A stretch of DNA of 30,006 bases from Cloacimonetes bacterium UBA5284 (GTDB taxonomy: Bacteria; Cloacimonadota; Cloacimonadia; Cloacimonadales; Cloacimonadaceae), in NCBI GenBank assembly GCA_002410505.1, contig DHSO01000031.1:1-30006 (forward strand). Direction: 5' to 3'. The position numbers and the translations under genes were made by a program. Positions 1 through 7,453 of the stretch are shown here, in pieces. Position 1 is the stretch's first letter, and each line of letters begins with the position of its first letter. The notes below the pieces were generated by a model. That model had not been told where the DNA came from. It did not search any database and saw only the letters and a list, made by a program, of their open reading frames with translations.

Positions 1-334
1 TTTTTTTAGTCTCTTCATCTGCCTCAGAATATAGCGCTTCGATTAGCGATTCCTGGTACATGATGACCTCTTCATATCGCTCGAATTGTCGGTTGATTGG
101 CCCATGAATGAGAACCATCGGTGCATTCTTTCGCTTCGTTAATGTCCTTGGAATCCTTAACATATCTCGTTTTTTCATATACTCTCTCACCCATTCTCGT
201 ACCATATAGACCTCGTCTATCCCATTTTGCATACATGCCGAGGCTATACTTATGCCTTCGGATACTATGTCATATATTACCATTCTCTTAGTAAGCTCAG
301 AGTACTTAACTGCTTTTCTCACTTTACGTTTCAT
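1..334 (-). CDS. Putative IS3-type transposase OrfA, 3' end cut by window edge
   Basis: The frame opens at an ATG (complement of 332-334), preceded by a GAGGA ribosome site, and stays open for 111 codons to the window edge without a stop. The product is small and basic. A helix-turn-helix-like stretch at about residues 18-50 (VIYDIVSEGISIASA, then a MVREWVREY helix) is followed by a basic linker and an acidic, zipper-like C-terminal helix (YEEVIMYQESLIEALYSEA). This is the usual build of transposase OrfA proteins that bind the IS end and dimerise. The last visible codons run into seven A on the coding strand, the kind of slippery run IS3-family elements use for -1 frameshifting into OrfB. OrfB and the far inverted repeat would lie outside the window, and I could not define the near IS end. 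The family is inferred from architecture; another small HTH protein is possible. Confidence 0.45.
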   Translation of the reverse strand, partial: MKRKVRKAVKYSELTKRMVIYDIVSEGISIASACMQNGIDEVYMVREWVREYMKKRDMLRIPRTLTKRKNAPMVLIHGPINRQFERYEEVIMYQESLIEALYSEADEETKK

Positions 335-610
335 TATTCATCCTCAATTAGCTGTCAACTAAAATCAGGAAAGACCAGTTGCGGGTGTGGATATTTTGCC
401 ACAGTATAACACAGTTTCTCTTTAAAGTGGTATAATTTTACCAAGGCGTGGATTATGTCGTATCAATTTCGCATACAGACATGATATACCCGGTTTAGGT
501 CCCTCAGTTTATCTTCAATACTAAAGATCTCCCCAGAAAAAGCTTGACTCCCCGCCCATGCCCAAATCTGATGATTGAACATAATATTCATCTCGAAAAG
601 GATTTTGGAA

Positions 611-2155
611 ATGGTAGGATTCGCGCTCACATACACCACTTTGGGAATAGATGCGATTCAGGTAGCGGTAGAATGCGATCGGGAAGGCACCATGCAACAG
701 GGCGTGAACATCGTAGGAATGCCGACAAATGCCGTGAAAGAGAGCAAAGACCGGGTTTTTGCTGCTTTGCGCAACAGTGGAATTTCGTATCAAAGCGCCC
801 GCTATACCATCAATCTGGCACCTGCCGATATCCGCAAGGATTCTTCTGCGCTTGATCTGCCCATCGCCCTGGCTGTGGTGATGAACAACAACGGTGTCCC
901 GGATCCCGGTTTAAGCAAAATCGCCGTTGTGGGCGAGCTCTCCCTAGATGGCAATGTGCGTCCCGTAGATGGAGTCTTGCCGATTGCCATCTCAGCCAAA
1001 CGGGACGGCGTGGACACCCTCATCGTGCCCTACGAGAATGCTGAAGAAGCCGCCATCATCGATGGCATCAAGGTGATCCCCGTAACCGCGCTCTCCGAAA
1101 CAGTACGCTATCTGCGAGGGGAAGCCTCCATTGAAGCCGCAAAAGTGGATCTCGACAAGATCTTTTCCGTACTCAACGATTTCCCCTTGGATATGCACGA
1201 CGTGAAGGGGCAATATCAGGTGAAGCGAGCTTTGGAAGTAGCAGCCGCCGGAGGGCACAACCTGCTGATGATAGGCCCTCCCGGAAGCGGTAAAACCATG
1301 CTGGCGCGCCGTGTTCCCACTATTCTGCCGGAGCTGACACTCGATGAAGCGCTGGAAGCCACCAAAATCCATAGTGTTGCCGGATTTTCCAAGGACTTCA
1401 AGAATGGTATCCTGACCACCAGAGCCTTTCGCGCCCCGCACCACACCATCAGCGATGTAGCGTTAATTGGCGGCGGTGCCTACCCCAAGCCCGGAGAGGT
1501 GAGCCTGAGCCATCGCGGTGTGCTATTTTTGGACGAACTGCCGGAGTTTAAACGCCCAGTACTGGAAGTATTGCGCCAGCCGCTGGAAGACGGCATCGTT
1601 ACTATCTCCCGAGCTGCCACCAGTCTCACATTCCCTGCAGAATTCATGTTGATCGCCTCCATGAATCCCTGTCCCTGCGGATACTATGGGGCAAACATCC
1701 CAAATCATGAATGTACCTGCGATCCCGGCTCCATCAGCAGATACCGGAATCGCATATCCGGTCCCTTGTTGGACCGCATCGACATCCATGTGGAGGTACC
1801 CACTGTTGCTTACAAAGACTTGAGCGCTCTGCCTTCCGGAGATACATCGGCGCAGATTCGCCAGCGGGTGAACAAGGCTCGTGAGATTCAGCATAAACGC
1901 TTTGAACACAAAGGAATCTTCAATAACAGCCAGATGAACAGCAAAATGATGCGGGAATTCTGCTCGCTGGATAGCGCCAGTCACGCTCTGATGCAAAACG
2001 CGATCGATAAAATGGGCTATTCTGCCCGTGTTTTTGACCGCATTCTGAAAGTTGCCAGAACCATCGCAGACCTTGAAGATCAAGAGCAGATAAAGAGTGA
2101 GCATATCTCCGAAGCCATCCAATATCGCACTCTGGATCGGAAATATTGGAGTTAA
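611..2155 (+). CDS. comM: ComM/YifB family Mg-chelatase-like AAA+ ATPase
   Basis: This is a 514-residue protein close to the usual ~505 residues of ComM, a hexameric AAA+ helicase that promotes branch migration during natural transformation. The N-terminal ChlI-like domain (about 1-180) has the family pattern GVNIVGMPTNAVKESKDRV. The AAA+ core follows, with Walker A GPPGSGKT at residues 222-229, Walker B GVLFLDELPEF, and the characteristic MNPCPCGYYG segment with further cysteines (ECTCDP). The C-terminal Mg-chelatase domain contains SARVFDRILKVARTIADLE. I chose the ATG at 611 because MVGFALTYTTLGID matches family N-termini and an AAGGA site lies upstream at 598-602. An in-frame TTG at 575 would add 12 unlikely residues. 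The 276 bases between it and the transposase carry a TATAAT-like box (431-436) but no convincing full promoter. ComM is common in bacteria not known to be competent, so it alone does not prove transformation. Confidence 0.93.
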   Translation: MVGFALTYTTLGIDAIQVAVECDREGTMQQGVNIVGMPTNAVKESKDRVFAALRNSGISYQSARYTINLAPADIRKDSSALDLPIALAVVMNNNGVPDPGLSKIAVVGELSLDGNVRPVDGVLPIAISAKRDGVDTLIVPYENAEEAAIIDGIKVIPVTALSETVRYLRGEASIEAAKVDLDKIFSVLNDFPLDMHDVKGQYQVKRALEVAAAGGHNLLMIGPPGSGKTMLARRVPTILPELTLDEALEATKIHSVAGFSKDFKNGILTTRAFRAPHHTISDVALIGGGAYPKPGEVSLSHRGVLFLDELPEFKRPVLEVLRQPLEDGIVTISRAATSLTFPAEFMLIASMNPCPCGYYGANIPNHECTCDPGSISRYRNRISGPLLDRIDIHVEVPTVAYKDLSALPSGDTSAQIRQRVNKAREIQHKRFEHKGIFNNSQMNSKMMREFCSLDSASHALMQNAIDKMGYSARVFDRILKVARTIADLEDQEQIKSEHISEAIQYRTLDRKYWS

Positions 2156-2197
2156 CCAAGCTCAGCCCGGTATAAACAATAAACGAATGGAGGATAA

Positions 2198-3496
2198 ATG
2201 TTCCGAAATCTAAGTATATTAATGGTAATCCTGCTAACCCTGAGCCTTACGGCTTGCAGCAGAAATCGTGATGCCGCCATAAAGCAAGCGAACACTGAAG
2301 AAAAACCGGGCAGCACTCCCGATGTGCCTGTAGTAGAAATTGAACGTAATCAATTTGATTTTCCCTATAGCTTGTGGGAACAAGTGAACCGTAAAGGCGA
2401 AAATCTCTTCCTTTCACCCTTCAGCATAGACGCTGCCATGGCCATGGCCTACACCGGTGCAGCAGGCAGGACAGCCGAGGAAATGGGAAAAGTGATGGGC
2501 TACGAAGCCAAGCCGGATCAAGAACACTTTGCCTTCCGCAAAAGAATCTCCATGCTGAACGATATTCCCAAACGGGGCAGAGCACAACTGAATATAGCAA
2601 ACGCCTTGTTCAACGCCGAAACCAATAAAGACATCCTGATCCCCGAATATACCAAAACCCTACAAGAGTCTTTTGATAGCGATCTCTACAGCCTGGACTT
2701 TAACCAAGCCAAAGAAACTGCTGATTTCATCAATCAATGGGTGGAAAAGAAGACTCATGAGCGCATCAAAAACATCATCTCCGAACGCCAGATTGAGGAC
2801 AGCAGCGATGGTATGGTATTGGTAAACAGCATCTATTTTAAAAGCGACTGGATGAGCCGGTTTGAAGAATTCAACACTCGCAAAGACACTTTCTACACCA
2901 GCTCAGAGCGCAATGAGAAACAGAGTAAGCCAATGCTCATGATGAAACAAACCGGTACTTTCGGCTATGGCGAGACCGGAGATTGCAAAGTATTGGAGAT
3001 GCCTTTTGCGGAATCCGAACTTGCCATGATCTTTGTGCTGCCCCAGGATATCGAAGCCACCTGCGCCGCGCTCGATCATGACATGTGGCAAGGCTGGTTA
3101 AAGAGCCTGTCCCGCCCCCGCGAGGTAGAAGTGATCATCCCCAGATTCCGCCTGGAACACACTTTGGACAAATTGGTCGACACATTCCGCGTGCTGGGCA
3201 TTCGGGACGCCTTTGACGGTGGGAGCGCAGATTTTTCCGGCATCATGAAGACCGGAATCACGCAGAATCTATATATCTCAGACATTGTCCACAAAGCCTT
3301 TTTGGAAGTTATCGAGCAAGGCACTGAAGCTGCTGCTGCCACTCAAGTAGGTTTTGCCAAAACATCCTTCAACCCTCCAAACCCGGACATTCCCGTGTTT
3401 AGAGCGGATCAACCCTTCCTGTGCATGATCGTGCATAAAGTAAGCAATGAAACTCTCTTTATGGCGAAAGTGGTAGATCCCGCCGACGCGGACTAA
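2198..3496 (+). CDS. Serpin-family protease inhibitor, predicted lipoprotein
   Basis: This is a 432-residue serpin, a suicide inhibitor that traps serine or cysteine proteases. The N-terminus is a lipoprotein signal with lipobox LTAC and acylated Cys at residue 20, so the inhibitor is probably membrane-anchored outside the cytoplasm. Serpin hallmarks are visible: FLSPFSIDAAMAMAYTGA near residue 70, LVNSIYFKSDWMSRF near 207, and the shutter and C-terminal segment PFLCMIVHKVSNETLFMAKVVDP. The reactive-centre hinge GTEAAAAT has the small residues needed for loop insertion, so it looks inhibitory. By alignment with antitrypsin the scissile bond falls around K-T-S, which would suggest a trypsin-like target if Lys is P1. 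The segment from hinge to the conserved PF is about six residues longer than in antitrypsin. A strong GGAGG site precedes the ATG. It lies 42 bases after comM and may be cotranscribed, though no functional link is evident. Confidence 0.93.
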   Translation: MFRNLSILMVILLTLSLTACSRNRDAAIKQANTEEKPGSTPDVPVVEIERNQFDFPYSLWEQVNRKGENLFLSPFSIDAAMAMAYTGAAGRTAEEMGKVMGYEAKPDQEHFAFRKRISMLNDIPKRGRAQLNIANALFNAETNKDILIPEYTKTLQESFDSDLYSLDFNQAKETADFINQWVEKKTHERIKNIISERQIEDSSDGMVLVNSIYFKSDWMSRFEEFNTRKDTFYTSSERNEKQSKPMLMMKQTGTFGYGETGDCKVLEMPFAESELAMIFVLPQDIEATCAALDHDMWQGWLKSLSRPREVEVIIPRFRLEHTLDKLVDTFRVLGIRDAFDGGSADFSGIMKTGITQNLYISDIVHKAFLEVIEQGTEAAAATQVGFAKTSFNPPNPDIPVFRADQPFLCMIVHKVSNETLFMAKVVDPADAD

Positions 3497-3628
3497 TATC
3501 TGATTTGAATTGAAATGATATAATCTATTCCAGCCCATCACCCAAACATTGAAGAGTGAAGAGCTAAAAAGTGAATGAGATGGGGCGGCCCCATGCCCCG
3601 ATTATTCAATGGTCTTAAGTAAACCATT

Positions 3629-3660
3629 ACCGGGAGCTGATGTCTCCCGGTTTCTTTTGT
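3629..3660 (+). terminator. Rho-independent terminator downstream of the serpin gene
   Basis: A perfect 8-bp stem (ACCGGGAG at 3629-3636 with CTCCCGGT at 3644-3651) and a 7-base loop are followed by a T-rich tail. It lies about 130 bases past the serpin stop and probably ends the comM-serpin transcript. Confidence 0.75.
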
Positions 3661-3782
3661 ATATTACATTGTACACATTGGATATGGCACAATCTGGCGG
3701 GGTGTTGTGTATCAGCCCCGCTCCATATTGGGCGGAGGGATGAGCTTGGATTATGGCATTTTAAAACAAAAGGGTATATGTA

Positions 3783-3816
3783 AAAACCGGAGCAGATATC
3801 TTTCCGCTCCGGTTTT
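3783..3816 (-). terminator. Terminator ending the nucleotidase-flavodoxin operon, likely bidirectional
   Basis: An 11-bp perfect stem (AAAACCGGAGC at 3783-3793 with GCTCCGGTTTT at 3806-3816) lies 14 bases beyond the flavodoxin stop codon. Flanking A and T runs on both sides let it serve either strand. Its position fits the minus-strand operon best. Confidence 0.75.
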
Positions 3817-3829
3817 CATATTTATGGGT

Positions 3830-4312
3830 TTAGCCTAGCTGTAAAATGAGTTCTTTTGCCCGGCTTTGCATCGACACTTTCAGATCCTTGGAAAAGCGCG
3901 TGCAGATTGCGCCGGCTTGCGGAACTGCACCCTTGGCACGCAGTTCTCTTGCCATATAGCCGATCGCGGCATTACCACCCATCCAGCGGAAGGGAAAGCC
4001 CATCGTTACAAAGCTGCAGCATTTCTTGCCCTGCAGATGATCCATTTGCTTGATCGCTGCCACGATCAACGGAGAAGGGCCAAAGGCCCAAACCGGTCCG
4101 CCAAACATGATCATATCATATGCCTCAGGATCAGGCAAGTTCGTAATCTTGATCTCTTGTTTATCTCTCACAGAGGCTTGTTTCACCGGATTCAGCGTCG
4201 CCAGTTTCAGGCAATCGGCGCTGTGCCCCGCTTTTTGCAATACCTCTTGCAAGACATTGGCAAAAGACTCGGTTACACCGCTTTGACTGTGATACAATAT
4301 GCAGATCTTCAT
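3830..4312 (-). CDS. Flavodoxin-like FMN protein
   Basis: This 160-residue protein has a flavodoxin fold. The N-terminal beta strand is followed by a phosphate-binding loop (YHSQSGVTE, residues 8-16), and a central segment (YDMIMFGGPVWAFGPSP) matches the second loop that packs on the flavin. Length is normal for a short-chain flavodoxin. Members carry electrons or act as NAD(P)H-linked flavin reductases; the electron partner cannot be read from sequence. Its ATG shares one base with the TAA stop of the nucleotidase gene (TAATG), so it is translationally coupled as the last gene of the operon. A cytoplasmic redox protein at the end of an envelope operon is unexpected, and no functional link is evident. 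Confidence 0.8.
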   Translation of the reverse strand: MKICILYHSQSGVTESFANVLQEVLQKAGHSADCLKLATLNPVKQASVRDKQEIKITNLPDPEAYDMIMFGGPVWAFGPSPLIVAAIKQMDHLQGKKCCSFVTMGFPFRWMGGNAAIGYMARELRAKGAVPQAGAICTRFSKDLKVSMQSRAKELILQLG

Positions 4313-5967
4313 TATTGCGTCAGATAAGGTGCTTGTTTGGAGTTATCGTTACGTTCCCAGCGGTCGTCGATTTTGGTATCGACCGGAGACATATCTTTGA
4401 AGTATTTCACGATAGCGTCGCGCAGGTTTATGTTGTGATTGGTAATATCCTCGGCAGGGGTGTTCATCAGCATGGTAAGCCCGGCATTGCCCTGCATCAG
4501 GAAGTCTGTGGTGGCAACGGTATAGATCTTATCCGGATCCCAAGGTTCTCCTCCGATGAGGAGAGTGGTCACACGGTCAAAATTCGGGCGTTGCCGGGAA
4601 TACACCACGTTCACTCCGGAAACGATGAGACCTGCACGGCTGCCTTCCACACGCGTCTCAATGATGCGCCGCAGAGTTCTGCCATCGCATTTGAAGCTGA
4701 TGAGCATATTATCGAAAGGCATCACTTCAAAGATATTGCGATAGCTCACTGGTCCGCTTTTGATTTCGGCACGTACACCACCCAGATTCAGGAAAGAGAA
4801 ATCTGCGTTTACCATATACTTCATGGCATCCACAATGGTATTGCCCATCGGAGATTGCGCGTCCACATTGGTGCGGGAAAGATGGCTTTTTGCATAGCCG
4901 ACCACTTCATCCATGCCCTCTTCGGCGATGGATACATAGCCTTCGATAAGGTCACGGGCATCGGGATCGGGAATAAACTGATCCTCAAAGAGGGTGATCA
5001 TGGCTCCTTCACGGATGGCGGGAAGCTCGTATCCGGTGAGGGTCTTGGTTTCCGGATCGATAGTAAGAGTAAGCATACCCAGATTTGATCCGTAGGCATA
5101 ACCGGTGATCACCATGGTATGAGTAACCGGATCGATCCAGGGCTCCGGCCATCCTTTGTGGATATGTCCACCGATGAACAGGTCTATACCATCCACTTCC
5201 CGGGCAATTTCCTGAGCGTCATAACCCCAGTGACCGCGCCTTTCCGCATAGCGGGGATTGCCTTTCTCGTCGTAGCGGCTCAGATAGGTTTCCACGTTTT
5301 CATAGGGAAGCCCGGCATGTCCCAATACAATCACCAGATCCACTTTCTCCTCTTCCCGCAGGATTTTCACATACTTGGTTACGGATTCTTTTTCATCCAG
5401 AAATTCGATGTTGCGTATGTTTTCCGGGAAGCTCATCTGTTTTGTATCTGTGGTAGTAAAACCCAGGATACCGATACGCAGGCCCATGCGGTTCACTATG
5501 GTATATGGGAAGGCGTACCAAGGGATCTCTCCTGTTTCGGTATCGATCACGTTGCAGGTAAGAATCGGGAAGTTTGCCAATTCCAGAGTCGGCTCCAGTT
5601 CGTCCTGCAATATGTCGAATTCATGGTTGCCGATGGTCATGGCGTCATAACCGACCATATTCATGTATTCGATTACGGATACGCCATTTGTGACCGTACC
5701 TACCGGTCTGCCCTGAAAGAAATCTCCGGCATCCAATAGTAAGGACTGACGGGTGGGGCTTTGAAAAGAGCGGATATGCTTGATGAGCGTCGCCGCAGCC
5801 GCACCGCCACCTAGTTGAGGCGGAAATTCCGGATTCATGAAAGTGGCTTGAGAGCGGTCTATTCCACCATGCACGTCATTTGACCACATGATATCCAGCC
5901 GCAGGTCTTCAGCCATCGCCAGACTCAGCGCCAAAAGCAGCACTGAGAGTATTATATATCTTTTCAT
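4312..5967 (-). CDS. Secreted 5'-nucleotidase / UDP-sugar hydrolase family (UshA-like) metallophosphoesterase
   Basis: This is a 551-residue exported two-domain nucleotidase. After the signal peptide (MKRYIILSVLLLALSLAMA) comes a calcineurin-like domain with the full two-metal set: D31 and H33 (SNDVHGG), D82 (DAGDFFQG), N114-H115 (GNHEFD), H217 (LGHAG), and H268 and H270 (GGHIH). The C-terminal 5'-nucleotidase domain (about 345-540) binds the base, with GGVRAEIKSG and MPFDNML. Such enzymes release phosphate from extracellular or periplasmic nucleotides so that nucleosides can be taken up. I chose the ATG at 5967 because it begins an ideal signal peptide and follows an AAGAGG site; a longer in-frame extension to 6012 would overlap the upstream gene. 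It sits 19 bases after the barrel gene and overlaps the flavodoxin start by one base. Exact substrate (AMP, UDP-sugar, cyclic nucleotide) is open. Confidence 0.9.
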   Translation of the reverse strand: MKRYIILSVLLLALSLAMAEDLRLDIMWSNDVHGGIDRSQATFMNPEFPPQLGGGAAAATLIKHIRSFQSPTRQSLLLDAGDFFQGRPVGTVTNGVSVIEYMNMVGYDAMTIGNHEFDILQDELEPTLELANFPILTCNVIDTETGEIPWYAFPYTIVNRMGLRIGILGFTTTDTKQMSFPENIRNIEFLDEKESVTKYVKILREEEKVDLVIVLGHAGLPYENVETYLSRYDEKGNPRYAERRGHWGYDAQEIAREVDGIDLFIGGHIHKGWPEPWIDPVTHTMVITGYAYGSNLGMLTLTIDPETKTLTGYELPAIREGAMITLFEDQFIPDPDARDLIEGYVSIAEEGMDEVVGYAKSHLSRTNVDAQSPMGNTIVDAMKYMVNADFSFLNLGGVRAEIKSGPVSYRNIFEVMPFDNMLISFKCDGRTLRRIIETRVEGSRAGLIVSGVNVVYSRQRPNFDRVTTLLIGGEPWDPDKIYTVATTDFLMQGNAGLTMLMNTPAEDITNHNINLRDAIVKYFKDMSPVDTKIDDRWERNDNSKQAPYLTQ

Positions 5968-5986
5968 AATTAACCTCTTAAGGTCT

Positions 5987-7441
5987 TTACCAACTGAATG
6001 AAATACCGGCATTGAAGCTAACGATATTTTCCTTTACTTTGTCCGGATTTTCCCATCCGCGATTTTGAAGATCTATATAGGTATTGGGCCATAATGCGTA
6101 GGCTCCACCGGTATAAACTCTATCGTCATAGTATTTATCACCAAAGAGATCGAGGGCCTGATACTCGCGCCATCCAAAGCCGAAGCCCAGATCCAATACC
6201 CAGTTTTTGTACAATTGAACGGAGGACCCACCGGTTATCATGGGACTGATCACTTTTTTCACGGCTCTGTAGGTATAAGGATCGCCATCACTATTTACGT
6301 CCTCTTCCATGGTTTGAAAATAGCTGCTTACAGCCTGAAATCCCAAGCGCAAGGGAACTCGGTTTACCACATGGTGTTCCACGCCCGCATAAAAATTGAA
6401 GACATCATCGTAGAGATCGTCCACATCGCTGTATTGAACCATTTCCAGTTCTGCATTGAACACGGTGCGCATTACATTGCGCGGGTAATAGCTGATCCCT
6501 GCCTTAAATTCCGCGGGCAGGTCATAATCTCCATCCATCACTACAACTGTGCTGTCTTGCGCCACATTACGATAGGCATCCCGCAGGGTGTAGTCCGTAC
6601 CACTGAGATCCAGACTTGTTTTTGGGGTCATGGTAAGACCAATACCCCAGCGCGGTCCCATCCGAAAAGCAGCTCCCAGCTTCAGCTGTTCACCTTCCAG
6701 CTCCCAATCCCGGGTTCTGGTATATTCGGGTAATATGTCTTCACCAACTTGTTGCACAGACCAATCGCTCCATCTGATCGTGGTTTCTTGCTCTACATCG
6801 GCAGACATCAGGGCAAAATCCATGCCCAGATTCACATTCCAGTAATCTGCGAGGTCAAAGCCGATACTTGCGGCCATGGCAGTCTTCATCAGCGTGCCCA
6901 CGTTGTCGATTTCATTCTGGGCGATCTTTTCGGGATAGCCATCGCTATCGGTGTTGCGGTTGTTGCGGATCTCTTCGCTGTATTTACCGGAAAAACTGAT
7001 GTAGGGAGTATGATAGGCACCCAGTCCCAGATGCAATTTACCAAAAGTCATCGCGGCAAAACCGGCTCCGGCAAAATCTGTAAAAGCGTTGATATTGGAT
7101 GCATACACAGAGTCATCGATGTAGGCATCGAAGCTATTGTAGAGCGGAAGCATGCGGGTGTCTTCAGCGCGGTTGATGATAGTATTCAGGCTCAAGCCGG
7201 CATAGCGGTTCTGAACAGTGATATTGGCGGGGTTGATGGCAATAGAGCCGGGGCGCATATCGTTGAAGACCCCGGTGCCGCCCATAGCCATTCCCCGGGC
7301 GTCCAAAACGCCGTAACGCTGACCCAGGGAGGCCTGACCATAAGGCGGGTGACCATAATAGTTGTCGCTTACGCTAAATGCACCAAGCAAAGAGACCAGC
7401 ATCAGCAGGCCGAAGATAATTAAGTGTTTATTTGATAACAT
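5987..7441 (-). CDS. Outer-membrane beta-barrel protein, FadL/PorV-like
   Basis: This is a 484-residue exported protein: signal peptide (hydrophobic to about residue 21, LLGAFS), then ARGMAMGGTGVFND and SIAINPANI. That pattern is typical of the plug/N-terminal region of FadL-like and PorV-like barrels (a Gly-rich stretch followed by a conserved N-P). The rest is alternating polar/hydrophobic strands with many aromatics, ending in NAGISFSW, a C-terminal aromatic that fits the outer-membrane insertion signal. The family includes transporters of hydrophobic compounds and PorV, which shuttles type IX cargo; neither role is assured here. A GGAGG site lies just before the ATG, and only 12 bases separate it from the upstream helix-hairpin-helix barrel. 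It is the second gene of a four-gene operon. Confidence 0.75.
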   Translation of the reverse strand: MLSNKHLIIFGLLMLVSLLGAFSVSDNYYGHPPYGQASLGQRYGVLDARGMAMGGTGVFNDMRPGSIAINPANITVQNRYAGLSLNTIINRAEDTRMLPLYNSFDAYIDDSVYASNINAFTDFAGAGFAAMTFGKLHLGLGAYHTPYISFSGKYSEEIRNNRNTDSDGYPEKIAQNEIDNVGTLMKTAMAASIGFDLADYWNVNLGMDFALMSADVEQETTIRWSDWSVQQVGEDILPEYTRTRDWELEGEQLKLGAAFRMGPRWGIGLTMTPKTSLDLSGTDYTLRDAYRNVAQDSTVVVMDGDYDLPAEFKAGISYYPRNVMRTVFNAELEMVQYSDVDDLYDDVFNFYAGVEHHVVNRVPLRLGFQAVSSYFQTMEEDVNSDGDPYTYRAVKKVISPMITGGSSVQLYKNWVLDLGFGFGWREYQALDLFGDKYYDDRVYTGGAYALWPNTYIDLQNRGWENPDKVKENIVSFNAGISFSW

Positions 7442-7453
7442 GTTTCCTCCACG

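Larger units (their letters stand above)
3497..3829. other. Convergent intergenic region with two terminator hairpins
   Basis: No gene is visible between the serpin and the convergent flavodoxin. The stretch holds a small GC-rich palindrome near 3581-3598 and two terminators listed separately. The middle part (about 3661-3782) shows nothing recognisable. Confidence 0.6.

Noticed and set aside
353..358. TTGACA on the minus strand as promoter of the transposase-like gene
   Set aside because: It lies only about 18 bases before the ATG, too close for a -35 box; a similar TTGACA at 27103-27108 also lacks a usable -10.
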